A stretch of 64,000 bases of DNA from Epinephelus fuscoguttatus (GCF_011397635.1 NC_064761.1:38838143-38902142), one strand, 5' to 3'. Shown: positions 13,453 through 26,064, numbered from the stretch's first letter. Translations and numbers: made by a program. Notes: generated from the letters alone by a model not told the origin.

Positions 13453-16400
13453 CCACGAGAACACAGTGACATTTATGTTCCTGTAAAGGCCATCTGTATC
13501 CACAACTATAACCATAAAGATAACGATGAAGAACAACAGCATTGTCGTGCTGTGCAAACAATCATCACTGCAGTTAGATACGAAATCCTCCCATCTCTGC
13601 TTTTTTAAGACTTTATCCAGACTGATAAGTGGTTTTTTTTTGTTGCATTTACAAATCCACTCTGAACTCAACATTATGGTCATTTTAAGGTTATTATAGT
13701 GGTAACAGGATTTTTATTTACAATCTTATTCTTAAAACAAACCTATGTTAATTAAACTGAACATCATGGCGACAAGTAACGATTACAGGGTCATAATAAT
13801 TCCTAAAATGTAGTAGCACAAATAAAGAACATTCTTAAAGTATTTAAACTCACTCAGTTATTAAGTTTTGATATCTATCTAAAGTTTGCTACCTTAAACT
13901 ACCGATCATACCAGGCTACAGCCGAAAAACCCCTTGGGTGCATTTTGTTGCATATGAGTTCAACATTTCATTTGTAACAGGAAGGAGGTATCGTTTCCTC
14001 TTTTTAGGATTACGTAATCTCACTTTAAACCCCTTTCTCACATGCACCATAACTTTTCTAAGAATATTCATGTGGTGCTGCAAACACTTTGCAATGTAAG
14101 ATCCAGTTTAGTGTTGTCATAATACTGGAATTCCTGACTTTGATGCAATACTTTCAAAAATACTGATATTCAATACCATTGTCTATACTGCAGGGGAATT
14201 TTGACATTAAGGGAAAAGTTCAAATTTTTATCAAAAGATAAATTACAAGGCTTTAATGGCAGAAAATGATTATTGAAACCATTTCAAACATTCAGAATCC
14301 AAATTTTTGACAGCACTCATACAGTGTCTTAGATGCTGTGGCTGTTTTCCAGCTCATCACATTTCTGTAAATCTTTTCACCATGACTCTAGTGGGAAGAA
14401 AAGCAGCAACATTTCCAGGCACTAAATGTGAAAGATTTTACCATCCTTGCAGAGCAAGTGGAGAGTGGGTGGCCCATCGGGACGAAATCAACCAGCAAGC
14501 ATTTCCATGATATCTCTATGGCACTCAGCCACAGAATAACAGTGAAAATATTCTTGTAGGATAAATCTGAACGCTCTTCACACTCTGCTCCAGCAGAGTT
14601 GGCAGGTGGTGAGAGGAGAAAAAATATCTTGTCTATCCAGAACAGATCTGGCAGGTTGTTATAGACTTCCATCATCTCGTATACCCATGTGTGAATACCA
14701 AAAACCCAGTCTTACCATATAACTGAACCTGGCAGTGGGAAAGTTTCACATGTACTTTTAGCTTTTAAAATAAGGCTGTAAATTGTGCTGTAAATGACTG
14801 AGTGCTGCTGTAGAAGCAGAATAACTTGTGTTTTCCTGACAGACTGTTCTAATGGAGATAAGAGAGTGGCTGGATGCTCATCCCAAAGAGGTGGTCATCC
14901 TCTCCTTCAGCCACTTCCTCGGACTGAGCCCGGAGCTCCACATGCTGCTGGTCACAACCATACGCAACGTATTCACCTCCAAACTCTGTCCCAAAACGGT
15001 ACAACTTCTCCTCCAGTTTCGAATAAGGACTTAAAGAATAAGGCTGGCCATAATCTACATTTTTCCTATTGTCAATGAATCCCGTGAAAAGACCAAAATC
15101 AACAATGAAATGATCCTAATAACAAGTACTGTCTGTGTAGCCAAATCTTGATGTAACTTATTCCTCCATGTTCCTGCACTCATTCCATCCTGCTGTAAAT
15201 ACTCAGTAGAGCAGTGGTTCTCACACTCATTTGAATGATGTAGGCTGTCCCATTAGAAATAGTTTTTTTCTGCAAAGAATCCCCTGAGCAGCAAAAAACA
15301 TTTTTGGTAGACAGAAAAACAGGTACAACGCAGCGCTGTGTATCAGTGTCTGATTTTCTGACCAACAACCTTGTAGATGAAAAACACCTAAATGCGACTT
15401 GTACAGGTTAAGAATTCATCACTAAATCCATGGTGAGCCTTTTTATTTTTGTCATCATGCAAGAATACTAACACGGCATTGTAATTCCATGGAACTGCGT
15501 CTTTTTGATAAATCACACTTACAATTTAGTGATTTAACCCTTTGAAACCCGAGCAAATTGGCTTGATTTCCTTTAAAAACATGGGAAGAAGGCAATGAGC
15601 AACAAAAGAACAAATGACCCAAAAAATAGCAAGAAATTTAAAATTAAAATTAATTAATTTAATAAATTAATAACAAGAAATATGGTTAAAAAAAGGAGGA
15701 AAGAAAAAGAAAAGACAGAAAGCTAATAACCTGGAAAGAGTGCTCAAATTATAATAATTCTGTAACATAATTTTAAAATGTAAGAATAATAATCATTATT
15801 ACAAGTAAAGTTTTCCTTTGCTTTTTTTCTTTTTCCCTATTTTTTTTTAACAATTGTCTTAATCTATTTCTTTTTTTTTTTTTGTGGGACATTTCTCACC
15901 AAGTTGTTCATTGCCTTTTTCCCCATGTTTTTGAAAGAAATCACACCAATTTGCTCAGGGTTCAAAGGCTAAAATACTTGTGAAAGACGTCTGAAAGCAA
16001 CACAAGAAAAGTGAAGTTGCTCCAGGTCTCAAAGGGTTAACTGTTTTCGGAATAATGAATGACTGATATTTTTTTAAATCAACATTTCAAGAAATATTTC
16101 TTACCCTCTGCAGTAGTCCAAAATACTCCTAGGGGTAAGCTTACCCCAATTTGAGTAACACTTCACTAGAGCACCAATTGTGTATTGATCCGCAGCTGAA
16201 AATAGTCCCTAACAAATACACTATTTACTCTTTTGTCTGAGGTAGATTTAAAAAAAAACTACAATGCCCAGCTGTTGATACAATGCATTCGTGACTTGTT
16301 TTTAAGATCTGAATCTTCAGTTGGAACCAACGGGCTTGGGGATTACGTAGTTATGTCAAAGACTGAAACCAGAATTTCCAGTTTCTGTTTCACAAGTAAG

Positions 16401-19400
16401 AAAACCTCATTCAAAATCCCAGTGACATTTAAATCTATGCTAATAAGTACAAATACAGCCTTGGAACAGAACAGTTGCCATTTGGCTCATGTCATATGTT
16501 TAGACAAGGACCATAAGAACATAGTTTTTTGACAAAACGTCTAATATCTGTACACTAGACCTCGTGGGCTACATATCACCTACTTGACATAAAAGATGAG
16601 ACCATGAGCAATGTTGGGCTTGTTAGTGTGATTCATTACTCATTACACTTTTGAAAAGTAATGTTATTACTTTCCTTATTACACTATGTCAGCAGTACAG
16701 GGTTCCCACACATTTTCATGGACAAAATTTCAGAACTTCAACGACCCATATTAACATTTTTTTATTGCCACACTTGCCCAGCGTTGTTCAAACATATCAG
16801 ATTCAAATTCTGTTCAAATATTATTTCAGCTAGCTGGCATACATGAAGGTAGAGACAGGACAGGTTACGTAAACTAAACCTCAGACATAGACACATATTA
16901 GAGCTGTGTTACATCAGCAGTCGACAAAATATAAATTTGCAGTTATGTTACATTACATGTCAGATAATCTATGGAAAATTACTGTAACAATTCTGACAAT
17001 TTTTACTAATTCCATGACTTTTCCAGGTTTTCTATGACTGTGACTTCCCTGACAGTAACAGCATTACTTTTCCCAGTAACTTGTAGTGTAACTAATAAAA
17101 TTTCATTAATAACTTCACTGGTATTACAGTTAGCCACACATTGGCGAAGACAACCAGCTGCATAATAGGGAAATTATACGTCTCTGTTGAATCAATGCCA
17201 AAGCTAAAGCCTGATTTATGGTCCTGCGTTAAATCAACGACTTACCTACGTCGTAGGGTACGTGGCTACGCAGGAGGCTCGCCGTAGCCCCAGCATAGCC
17301 TGACGTGCACCTCCCAAAAAATGTAACTACACATTGAGGCGATGCAGACCCAGCGCAGACCGAGAGGGCTGGTTTTCTTGGTAGCAACGCATTTCCGGTT
17401 CCGTATTTCCAGATTGCGCCATCCCCGCCATCTTTAAACATCTTCTGTTGCGACGTAGATGTTGCAGTATTAACATACTTTCTTCGACATCCAACAACTC
17501 CAACTCCAGCAAGATTCTCTCTCTCTCTCGGTCGCCACTGTTCACTGTGACCGGAAAAGCCGGAAGCTAAACAAAACAAAGAATCAACTAGAGACGACAA
17601 TAACCATTCAGGAAAGGAACGCAGCCCCCTACCGCTCTGGCGGTGAATTGCACCGCGACGAAATGGAGTGACGGAGAAGTTCGAAGGGTTCATGACGGCG
17701 TCACGGCAACGACGTAGGTACGTCGTTGATTTAACGCAGGACCATAAATCAGGCTTAAAGCGTAGGCTCCAGGTCGACGTAGAGCCAACGCCGTAACCTA
17801 CACCGTAGCCTGACATGTACCTCCCCAGAGATGTAACTACGCGTCACGGTGACGCAGACCTCCTGTCTGTTTCTGTAAGCTGAAACCATTTCCCTCAGTG
17901 GAAACGAGGCTTTTACTTATTTCACCGATAAGAAACAATAAATTGTGAAGACAGTAAAGCCTCCACTAAAACACCATTTTAAGTCTTGTGTGCCAAGAGT
18001 GTGACTTATCCTTCAGGGATTTATACTTCGGGATTTATCCAGGTTTCATACGAGAAGAGGAAAACTACGCTTGCCACTAGGCTACTTTATACATGTCTTA
18101 TAGAATATACATGTTAAATGCCATAGGCTGGCGCTAATAACGTTAGCATTTTGTATTTGTTTTGAAAACGTGTTAAGTATGACAGTTGTTTTGTCTGTGA
18201 GTCTTGTGAGTTGTAATGGAGCCGAATTGTGTGCCGTTACCTTTGTTAAATGTTGCTGTTGTCCCTGGTTTTATATGAGGAGAGGAAAAGGTTGGTAGTT
18301 GCTAGGCTAACTCATACAATGTAAAATGCCATAGGCTTGTGCTAATAACGTTAGCATGTTATATTTGTGGAGAAAATGTGTCTGGATTAATACAAGTGTT
18401 TTTTCTGTGAATGCTGTGAGTTGTAGTGAAGCCAATTTGTGTACTTGTGTTTGAAATTGTCGCTACTAAACTATATTTAATGTGTATTTTGAGTGTGTTT
18501 TGAATCAACTAAACTTTACAGCACTTCACAGAAACCTCCGCAGCCGACTAGTGTTTTGGAGGTGTAACTGCAGAGTGACACAGACACACAACCGCGCATG
18601 TGTAAATGCCCTCAACTGCATGGGCTAGGTGTAACTTAAGGTCTGCGTACAACTAGTTATAAATCCCGTTTTAAGAAGAGAACTGCTTACAAACTTGCCC
18701 AGTGGAGGACTCCACCAGAACTAATTAATTTGCTTATGAAACAATTAAAATGGCGACCATAAAGATGCTGTTGTTCAATGATATCACGGCAGGAAAAGCG
18801 GCGTTGTAGATTGATAAATCAAGTGAGACGTGACAATGGCAGGTGTTTCTCTCAATCTGCCAACATTGCGAAATGTTACACTACTCATAAGCAGTTAAAC
18901 GACCAGCAAATCGTTACACTACTAGTCAGATTACTTTCCCGTTACACACCACAAAGTTAGTAAGTGTGTCAGTTACCTGGGGGTTCTTCTGTTGCCTGTG
19001 ACCGCTATGTTCTCAAGGATGGAGAGTCAGTCATGGAGACAGGCAGCATTTCATCCAACACATATCCAACCACAAGTTTCATGTTTACCAACTGTATCCT
19101 GCTGTCAACGGTTTAAATCCAGTTTAGCTGTTGAGCCAGTGTCGGACTACAGCCAACGTTCGTGGCCGCAGAGGGCTCACCTTTGGTAGGGTATATTTCC
19201 TGGATATTGACATTGTTGGGCTGTCGGTCGTGGTAGCTGTTTTGAGGAAATTTGAGATCGCGTTTTTCGCGATTGAAAGAGTCAGTGTCGCTGCCATATA
19301 CAGCGAGTTTCTTATCACCTTCCTTCCCGATAAAATAAAAGTAATAAAGATATTTCCGGCCGTTAAATGTGCATTAACCGGTTTCAACGTCCAAGCTAGC

Positions 19401-20959
19401 TTGCTGCTTCGTGACGTGCACGCGCAGCGCGACAGTTATGAAAAGGATTCCGGGGATGTGACTAATTGCTGGATTCAAATCACTAGGGCGTTAACAGCAA
19501 TGGTACCATTTATTTAATATTTGTATAATTTAATCTGTGATGAATGTAATGTAATCACTGACCTCTTATCAGCAATTCTTTACATCCTGGGTTTTAAACA
19601 GGAGTCCGGGACACCTAGGGGATCCTCAGAGTTACTACAGAGGAACCACCATATTGTGTGTTAATTTAAGTAAAAATTTAATTTAATTTTTTCTTCTTTT
19701 TTTTCAGTATAAAAAATGAAATAAAGTCATCATATTATTATCAAAGATAAATTGGCCTATTTGCAAAACAAACAAAAACATAAAAAAAAAAAATCAATAT
19801 ACAGTGCACTGATGACAGGCTAACTGTTACCTATGAAACTCTGAGCAATCATGTTAGCTAGGTAACGCTAATCACTGCGGGGCACCTGTCCAGCAAGGCA
19901 AACTACTTAACAGTTACTAACCTTTGAGACATATAGGACTGTTAGCGGTATTATTTTTCCAAGTCTAGAGGCATTTCTGTGTGCCATAGTGAATTGTTTC
20001 GTAGCTTTTCGAATGAGAGACTCTAAAGTACCCTCAACCTCAAGGACAAAGGTGCAAATATATGGTTTTGTTGTTTGTTGGTTTCGAACAGTGGTCGGCA
20101 GAGATCTCACCTAGCTGTCACACCACTTACCAATCTCTCCACGTCCCGATGACAAAATCAGCTCATACACTACACCACTTTAGAAACACTGACATAATAG
20201 GTATTAAATCATGCAAATCTAACATAGTTGTGATTTTCAGAAATGCACAATGCCAACATTTTCTTATGGCGACCAGTTTGCTGTACTAACAGCACTTACA
20301 CTTGTGGTTTGGTCATTTTATAAGTGTCTTCGACAGTTAGAAAAATATAGAATAAGGCCAGTCTTATTGTTTAAATGACATTTAAAAAATACTTGACCGA
20401 AAATGAAACAAAGCCTGTTACTCTGCTGATTTCAGGAACTTTTAACTCTTCGAAACCTGTGGGCGTTAGGCTACAAAGTGATTGTGTCCTATGAACACAA
20501 TATAGCCAGCTGTCACATCGACCTGTGGCCACACATTCCTTACTGGTGGGCCAACAAATGCAAAGCTGAGGCTCTTATCGAGGAGTTTGAACACAGGAAG
20601 CAACACGGCCGACCAGGTAATCAAAATTAACTAATTGATGATTTATTACTTTTGAATTAAAGCAGTATTTGGTCCACAGCTTTCATTAAATATTGTGCTT
20701 ATTTTGTGTTTCAGGAGGTTTCTTTGTCACAGGAATCAATCTGACAGAGGACCTGAAGTACATCTGCACACACCCTACAGAGTCCCTGAAGGACTTGGTG
20801 ATGTCCACGTATCCAACGCTGCTGAGCTGGGTCAAGGAGCAGACCCCCGGCTCCAGAGTCGGCTCTCTCAACATCATTGCTGGGGACTTTATCACAGAGA
20901 GCCAGTTTGTACCAACTGTTGTCACACTGAATGAAAAACTACTGAAATGGTCCTCGTGA
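11799..20959 (+). CDS. plcxd1: PI-PLC X domain-containing protein 1-like (paralogue A), 321 aa
   Basis: Six coding exons: 11799-11910, 13012-13154, 13261-13389, 14843-14998, 20436-20616 and 20715-20959. Intron phases are 1,0,0,0,1 and all splice sites are GT-AG. The protein is one phosphatidylinositol-specific phospholipase C X domain. It has no signal peptide, membrane segment or Y/C2 domain, as in human PLCXD1 (323 aa). The two expected catalytic histidines are visible: His40 in AIPGSHNAITY and His119 in FYHGVY. Other family motifs are LRIAHRPND, HPKEVVILSFSHF, IPYWWANK, GGFFVTGINLTE and NIIAGDF. PLCXD proteins are putative cytosolic phosphodiesterases with poorly known substrates. Intron 4 (5.4 kb) is packed with MITEs and intron 1 holds a minisatellite. 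It differs from neighbour B (26065-30532) by many substitutions, so the duplication is old. Membership of the PLCXD1 branch is firm; one-to-one orthology of A versus B is not. Confidence 0.92.
12120..12670. repeat. Minisatellite of about ten ~58-bp units in intron 1
   Basis: Each unit contains 'aaaacaaccacttttc', 'cactatcccggcagg' and 'aaacgcagcgatgtct', with 10-25% divergence between units. One unit near 12475 is shortened. The array makes an artefactual open frame at 12145-12435 with repeating Phe/Thr/Gln text, which is not a gene. Confidence 0.85.
13409..13450. repeat. (CA)n microsatellite near a splice donor
   Basis: About 20 uninterrupted CA units starting 20 bases after the donor of exon 3 of plcxd1-like A. 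CA repeats at this distance can bind splicing regulators such as hnRNP L; that is a general possibility, not shown here. Confidence 0.9.
15538..16036. mobile_element. TTAA-target MITE with long inverted arms (piggyBac- or Kolobok-like)
   Basis: Flanked by TTAA at 15534-15537 and 16037-16040. Ends are CCCTTTGAAACC and GGTCTCAAAGGG. Inside, about 65-base arms (15540-15605 and 15900-15970) pair as inverted repeats containing 'gagcaaattgg' and 'aaacatggg'. There is no coding capacity. It lies in intron 4 of plcxd1-like A. Confidence 0.7.
16615..17100. repeat. Nested repeat with pairing ATTAC-rich arms
   Basis: An outer arm 'gtgtgattcattactcattacac' (about 16626) faces an inverted-type arm 'agtaacttgtagtgtaactaat' (about 17076). 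Between them sits a block opening CAGGGTTCCCACACATTTTC (16699), a start typical of fish hAT-like repeats, and closing near 'ccatgacttttccaggttttct'. Boundaries are approximate. Confidence 0.4.
17208..17755. mobile_element. PIF/Harbinger-like MITE
   Basis: Inverted ends AGCCTGATTTATGGTCCTGC and its complement GCAGGACCATAAATCAGGCT extend for over 35 bases and are flanked by a TAA target duplication (17205-17207 and 17756-17758). TWA duplications are typical of Harbinger elements. The 195-codon minus-strand frame across it is incidental. Sequence at 17760-17865 repeats part of the interior (compare 17270-17345), so this copy lies next to, or inside, an older relative. Confidence 0.75.
18035..18450 (+). 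repeat. Two-copy tandem duplication, ~210-bp unit
   Basis: 18035-18245 and 18250-18450 are diverged direct copies. Both contain 'atgccataggct', 'gctaataacgttagca' and a 'gtgagttgtartg' block in the same order. This is probably part of the older Harbinger-like repeat that starts around 17760. Confidence 0.65.
18745..18870 (+). repeat. Dispersed repeat shared with 22240-22370
   Basis: Contains 'aaaatggcgacc', 'gataaatcaagtgagacgtg' and 'acaatggcaggtgtttct'. The block at 22240-22370 has the same elements in the same order ('aacatggcgaca', 'gataaatcaggcgacacgtg', 'acaatggcgagtgtttct'). Class unknown. Confidence 0.5.
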
Positions 20960-21586
20960 CTTTTCATCTGTTTGCATTACTCTACAAAAAAATGTGAATC
21001 ACAGCATGAAATGAGCTTGTTTTGTTAAGAGTGACAGAAAAAGTACTTGAATTACTCATTTAAATATAAATGCACTTATTCAGAGGCAGTGAAATGTATA
21101 TTTCAGTCTTAAAGCGGCTTGAAAACAGACGTTTTGGTATTTCTACCTGCACTTGTTTGTTTACATTCAGTTCACTATTTATGCAATGTACTGTATCTGT
21201 TTCCACGAGTCAGCAAACGTGGCTGGTTTTATGTTTCGATGACCACAGCAATAATGATACAACTAATCTCACCTTGACGTAGGCATTTTAGATGAGTAAG
21301 CACAAACAATGTATTCAACGAGCACATTTAAGTGTAGGTCACAAATCTTTTCTAATTATGACATGTGGGCAGCAAGTTAAATAAGTAGCTAACCTGTATC
21401 ACCTACAACACACGTATTTATCCACAGAGAATGTAGAGACGACATGAAACTTATGCAAAATGCATGGAAATCTTATTTGCATGAACCCAACCTTGACTGT
21501 TTTACTTAAAATTGACTTGAGCCAAAAGGTTAAGCCTTGTTTTAAAGTAATGCTGCACCGCTGTGCCTGTGGAGATGAGCTTTTCC

Positions 21587-21592
21587 AATAAA
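21587..21592 (+). terminator. Candidate poly(A) signal of plcxd1-like A
   Basis: AATAAA 630 bases after the stop codon, followed by a T-rich stretch. It is the first canonical signal downstream of the gene that I noticed. Confidence 0.5.
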
Positions 21593-22239
21593 CATGAGCA
21601 TTTTTAAGCAGGTCACCTCACTTTATTCCCTGACTGTTATGTACAAATCAGAACATCTCCTTCCACCATGCCTGCGCTAGAGTCTCTACTCACCAAGGCG
21701 TTTGTTTCAGTTACACAAAAGAAGTGACTATGTCTGTGTTGTTGTTGTGAACGTCTAACTATGGAGTCCCAAAAGGGCCACAATGAGGGAAAAAAAGCTT
21801 TTGTGTTCCCTTGCAGTGTGTGTTCAACGCTTCTGCGTCCCCTCACAATAGTTTGTGTTACATCATCTGTTTAAAACTCTGCTGTTCTGGGATCAGTCCA
21901 TTTAGTCCAGTCCATTTTCATCGAAGGAGCCAACATGGTGGAAAAACAAGCAAATAATTAATGTAAAGCTCTATTATTTAGATGATTTTAAAAGCCAAGG
22001 AACACTTTTTAAAGAATAAGAGAATAATGCCTTTATTCAGGTAATGGCCTCTGCTGTATGAGGCTGGAGACAGACTTGCTTTTTAACCATGCGTTTGCGT
22101 CGACAACCGGCCCTGTTGGGAACAATTTTTAACATACTTTCCCGTGTACTATATGTGTGACTGGAGGATTCCACTGGGGGGGGGCACACCAAAGAACTCA
22201 GACTGTATATAACCTATACATTTGCATGATTTTAACAAT

Positions 22240-22370
22240 TAACATGGCGACACTTGAGATGGTTACTACATTATTTGACATCATGGTAGAAAAAGCAACA
22301 GCAGTGCCATCGTAGGTGATAAATCAGGCGACACGTGACAATGGCGAGTGTTTCTTGATCTGCCAACACT
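22240..22370 (+). repeat. Dispersed repeat shared with 18745-18870
   Basis: Same ordered blocks as 18745-18870, about 3.5 kb downstream and diverged by roughly a quarter. One copy is intronic and one intergenic. Confidence 0.5.
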
Positions 22371-23279
22371 GCCCCTACTATTCATGTGCATATTGCATCT
22401 TGCTGACGTGTCACGTGAATTTCTTGGTATGTGCACAGCCAATGTTCCGAACAGACGCACAATACGCGAAGCAGCCATCACACACATGCGAACGCGTAGT
22501 GAAAAGCAGGTGTATCTCCTAACAGTGTGAGGGAAATTCCTACCAATGGTCATTAAATGTCAACAAACTCTTTTCAATTTCACCATTGATTTAAATTTTT
22601 ATTGTTTCAATTTTGTAGTCTTGGGTCCTAAAAATCAAAAGGTTTAACTTGTTCCATTTATCAGTGTGTTGCCAGTAATATTCTATACCCTTTGTCCTAT
22701 ACTTTAAAATGCACAGTCTCTGTTACACCTACAAGTAAATGTAAATAACCACTCTATAATTTAAAGCTGCACTAAGATTTAATCTGTCTGACCCACAGAG
22801 TAACAGGAGCTCTCACTGACCCGCAGTTGATTCCAGTGTTACGTAGCGAGGCAAAAAGATCTCTAATGAGCATTTATTTTAAATTAGTAGAAGTTGTTAG
22901 TAATTAATCACTGAAAACTCTATAACTGTACAACACTCCTCACTCTCCATGTGTTCCCAATACTTCACCTAGACAGTTACAGAAGTCAGATGTGGTTTTG
23001 AATGTACAAGATTCTGTTTTTTATTCTGCATTTCTTAAATCAGGGACTTTACCTTGTCTTTTGTTCCTCTTCCTTCCTCTTGGTGGCTGCTGCCTGTTGT
23101 GAGATGGGCGAATAATATATTAATGAGTGAGATGGAGAACAGTCTTGTCTTTGCTTATGTGTCAGATGAATGCATACATAAACATGGCATTTGCTCTTTT
23201 GTTTTTACGTGCATGAACTTTTATACATATTTAATTAGCATTGTTAAGATTTTACATTGTAAGACTCTGTAATTGTGCA

Positions 23280-24000
23280 TACACAAAACACTGAGAGGTG
23301 AAGTGACTAACTTTGATTATTTTGTTCCAATGCATTGTTCTGCTGGGAAACCTTTGGTTCTGGCATTCATGTGGATACCACCTGACATGTTCCACCCACT
23401 CAAACACCGTTGCAGACCAAGTACCCCCCCTCATGGCAACAGTACTCCTCAATGGCAGTGGCCCCCCAGCAGAATAATGTACCATGCCACACTGCAAACA
23501 TGGCTCAGGAATGGCCCAAGGAATGTGACAAAGACCTCAAAGTGTCAACCTGGCCTCCAAATTCCCCAGATCCCAATCTGAATGAGCATCTGTGGCACGT
23601 GCCATTAACCCACCTCACAACCCACTGGACTAAATGGATCTGCCGCCAACGCACTGGTGCCAGACACTGCAGGACACTCCCAGAGATCCTGTGTCCATGC
23701 CTCCACAGGTCAGAGCCAAGTCCAATCCAAGGAGGCCCCACCTTGGATTAGGGTACATCTGGGGTACCGGCACATCACAAGAATCCTTGAGCAGATTGGG
23801 ACCTGGGAAATTTAGAAGCCAGGTCGACACCTTGAGCTTTTTGTCACGCTCCACAGGCCATTTCTAAACAGTTTTTGCAGTGTGGCATGGTGCTTTATCC
23901 TGCTGGGGGGCCACTGCCATTGGGGAGTACTGTTGCCATGAGGGGGGGTACTTGGTCTGCAACGGTGTTTGAGTGGGTGGAACATGTCAGGTGGTAATCT
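23280..24000. mobile_element. Chimeric inverted Tc1 derivative, copy 1
   Basis: The plus-strand arm (about 23290-23735) has a decayed Tc1 end (GGTGAAGTGACTAAC) joined straight to the C-terminal half of a Tc1 transposase gene. QQNNVPCHTA is the degenerate second catalytic region and [16 protein letters not shown] the third. The second arm (23740-24000) is a related but diverged C-terminal half on the minus strand, so outer parts (23375-23497 and 23875-23998) pair as inverted repeats. The centre CCAAGG...CCTTGG near 23732-23751 is shared with the copy at 50597-51215. The N-terminal half is absent and the frames are shifted. Confidence 0.7.
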
Positions 24001-24431
24001 GTTAATCTTGTAAATATTTTGGGTAAATCCCACCTTCATACTTGTAAATGGAAAAGGATGTCCTCCCTCTTTCACTGTGCTCATATATAACATTGCCAAT
24101 TACTTCATGTTGCTAAAATATATACAGAAAAATTGAATAGTTAAGCCAACAAACTGTATACATCTATATCTAGGTCCTTGCTCTTTTAAAGTCTCTTGCC
24201 TTCGCTCTCTTGTGCTGCTTTTTTATTTACCTGATTGTTACTCTCTTTTATTTTTGTTGCCTTTTTGTTTATGTTTGTGCTTTGGCATCATTTCGACAAT
24301 TGCTGCTAATTTATTTTATTCTTGAACTTGTATTCCCCAACATGTTCTGTACATTCTCCTTGTAATTAATAAAAAAAAATATACATAAAAAAAAATAATA
24401 CAAAGAACTTCAGCTTCCTTTACTTATTCTT

Positions 24432-24618
24432 TTTTTTAAAGATATTTTTATGGGCATTTTTTTGCCTTTAATTGATAGGATAGTGAAGTGTGAAAGGGGG
24501 GGAGAGAGAGAGGGAGTAACATGCAGCAAAGGGCCACAGGCTGGAGTCGAACCCGGGCCGCTGCGGTAACAGCCTTGTACATGGGGCGCCTGCTCTACCA
24601 CTAAGCCACCAACACCCC
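24432..24618 (-). repeat. tRNA-derived SINE, copy 2 (reverse)
   Basis: Read on the minus strand: GGTGGCTTAGTGGTAGAGCA (A box), GGGTTCGACTCCAGCC (B box), then the tail 'ctttgctgcatgtta', a GA-rich run and A/T-rich 3' sequence. It is the best preserved of the three SINE copies. Confidence 0.8.
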
Positions 24619-24967
24619 AATCCTTTACTTATTTTTTCAGTGTGCACATGTGACTGTCTTCTGGACTGATTTCCAGTTGGATCTCCAAAGACATTTTGAC
24701 AAGAACATTTCACTTAAAGATTTGATTTGTTAATAATATTCAAAAATCCACATTTTCCAGCCAAACATACTGTCACAGTCCAGTGGTTCAGACTGGTGGT
24801 ATATGTTGTAGTTAAGGGGGTGGGAGTAGATTCTGTGCAACCTTCATCTGGCTTATTTTGATTTTGTATAATATTTAATTTTATCTGTATCAGTTTTTGT
24901 TGTTAATTTTATTTTGTCTATTAATTTTTTCTACATACATGTGTATATGTATGTGTATGTATGTATG

Positions 24968-24972
<5 letters not shown>

Positions 24973-25005
<33 letters not shown>
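24973..25005. repeat. (TA)n microsatellite
   Basis: About 16 TA units following a short TATG run (24945-24972), in AT-rich intergenic DNA. A second pure TA run lies at 25301-25340. Confidence 0.9.
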
Positions 25006-25008
<3 letters not shown>

Positions 25009-25297
25009 TTTAATAAATAAATACACTGCAATACACTTTAATAATTTAATTTTTTTAATGTTAATGAATAAAGTGTTCTTTAATACATTTCTACAGTCTT
25101 GTGATTATTTATTATATGTACAAGTAACTATATGTTATGGTGTAGGTTGCTGTAAAAAAAAATCAAGGAAACAAAAGCATAACTAAAAAAAAATCTAAAT
25201 TTCTCAAAAAATTAACAATATATAATTATTTGCTGAACATCTTAGCTAAATTTAATATTCATAAAATAAAACACTGAAAGAAATTCCCCTTGTACCC

Positions 25298-25300
<3 letters not shown>

Positions 25301-25340
<40 letters not shown>
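25301..25340. repeat. (TA)n microsatellite
   Basis: Twenty uninterrupted TA units, upstream of plcxd1-like B. Confidence 0.9.
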
Positions 25341-25349
<9 letters not shown>

Positions 25350-25599
25350 TCAAATTAGGTAAACCCCTGTGTGTTGGTTCATACCTATGGTTCATACTCG
25401 TGTCTTTTTTTATTGTTTATATTTATGTATTTATGTTTTATTTCATCTAATCATTATTATTATTCATAAAAAAATAATTAATTAATTAATTGGGATTTAT
25501 ATTATTAAATTTATTACTGAAGTTTGTGCTTACCTGTTATACAAAGTTTAAAATAGAAAAAATATTTACAAAAACAAAAAAAACCTTGAACTTCCTGTT

Positions 25600-26064
25600 T
25601 GAGATGTTGCTCCGCCCCCTTTCCAACGTCATAGCAACGAGTCTGCGGGTGCTCTGTTACAGGAGTATGTACGCTAGGACGAAGAGTAAATAATGTGGCT
25701 AACGACACCTATTACACAGCAATACTTACACGTGGCCCGATTGTCCTGAAGTATCCTATAACCCTGGAATTCCCAGTGTTATGGGAATCCCCAGTGAAAT
25801 CCCAGTGAGCCACAGCTGGGACACGATGCACCGCAGCTGTCAATCAACTCTACAGGAAGAATCAGGAAATTCAAAGTTTCATCCTCCTCCTCCTCCTTCC
25901 TCTGCTGTGCGGTGTGTGGTGGATCATTTAAAGGAATCAGACAGAGGAAGGGGACAGGATCGATCACATGATGACCAACACACACATCCACACACACTCC
26001 TCGGATCTATAGCTCAGACCTGGGTTTAGTGAGTCTGCCTCAGGCCCGGGACTGACGGAGCGAC
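25600..26064 (+). promoter_or_regulatory. Likely promoter and 5' UTR of plcxd1-like B
   Basis: Base composition changes from AT-rich to GC-richer here. A GC box (CCGCCCC, 25612) and an RFX X-box-like GTCATAGCAAC (25628-25638) lie about 430 bases before the start codon. The TSS is not determined. Confidence 0.4.

Larger units (their letters stand above)
20960..23279. other. plcxd1-like A 3' UTR and intergenic DNA
   Basis: No coding exon seen. The 3' UTR probably runs to the AATAAA at 21587. Beyond it only the dispersed block at 22240-22370 is recognisable. Confidence 0.5.

Noticed and set aside
17229-17816. 195-codon open frame on the minus strand
   Set aside because: It spans the Harbinger-like MITE and its inverted ends and resembles no protein I know; it is an accident of GC-rich repeat sequence.
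23505-23867. Several overlapping 75-113 codon frames on both strands
   Set aside because: They are shifted pieces of Tc1 transposase in an inverted repeat; none can make a transposase.
24541-24618. Possible tRNA gene (A and B boxes on the minus strand)
   Set aside because: It is the head of a SINE with a long 3' tail, present three times; no acceptor stem or full cloverleaf.
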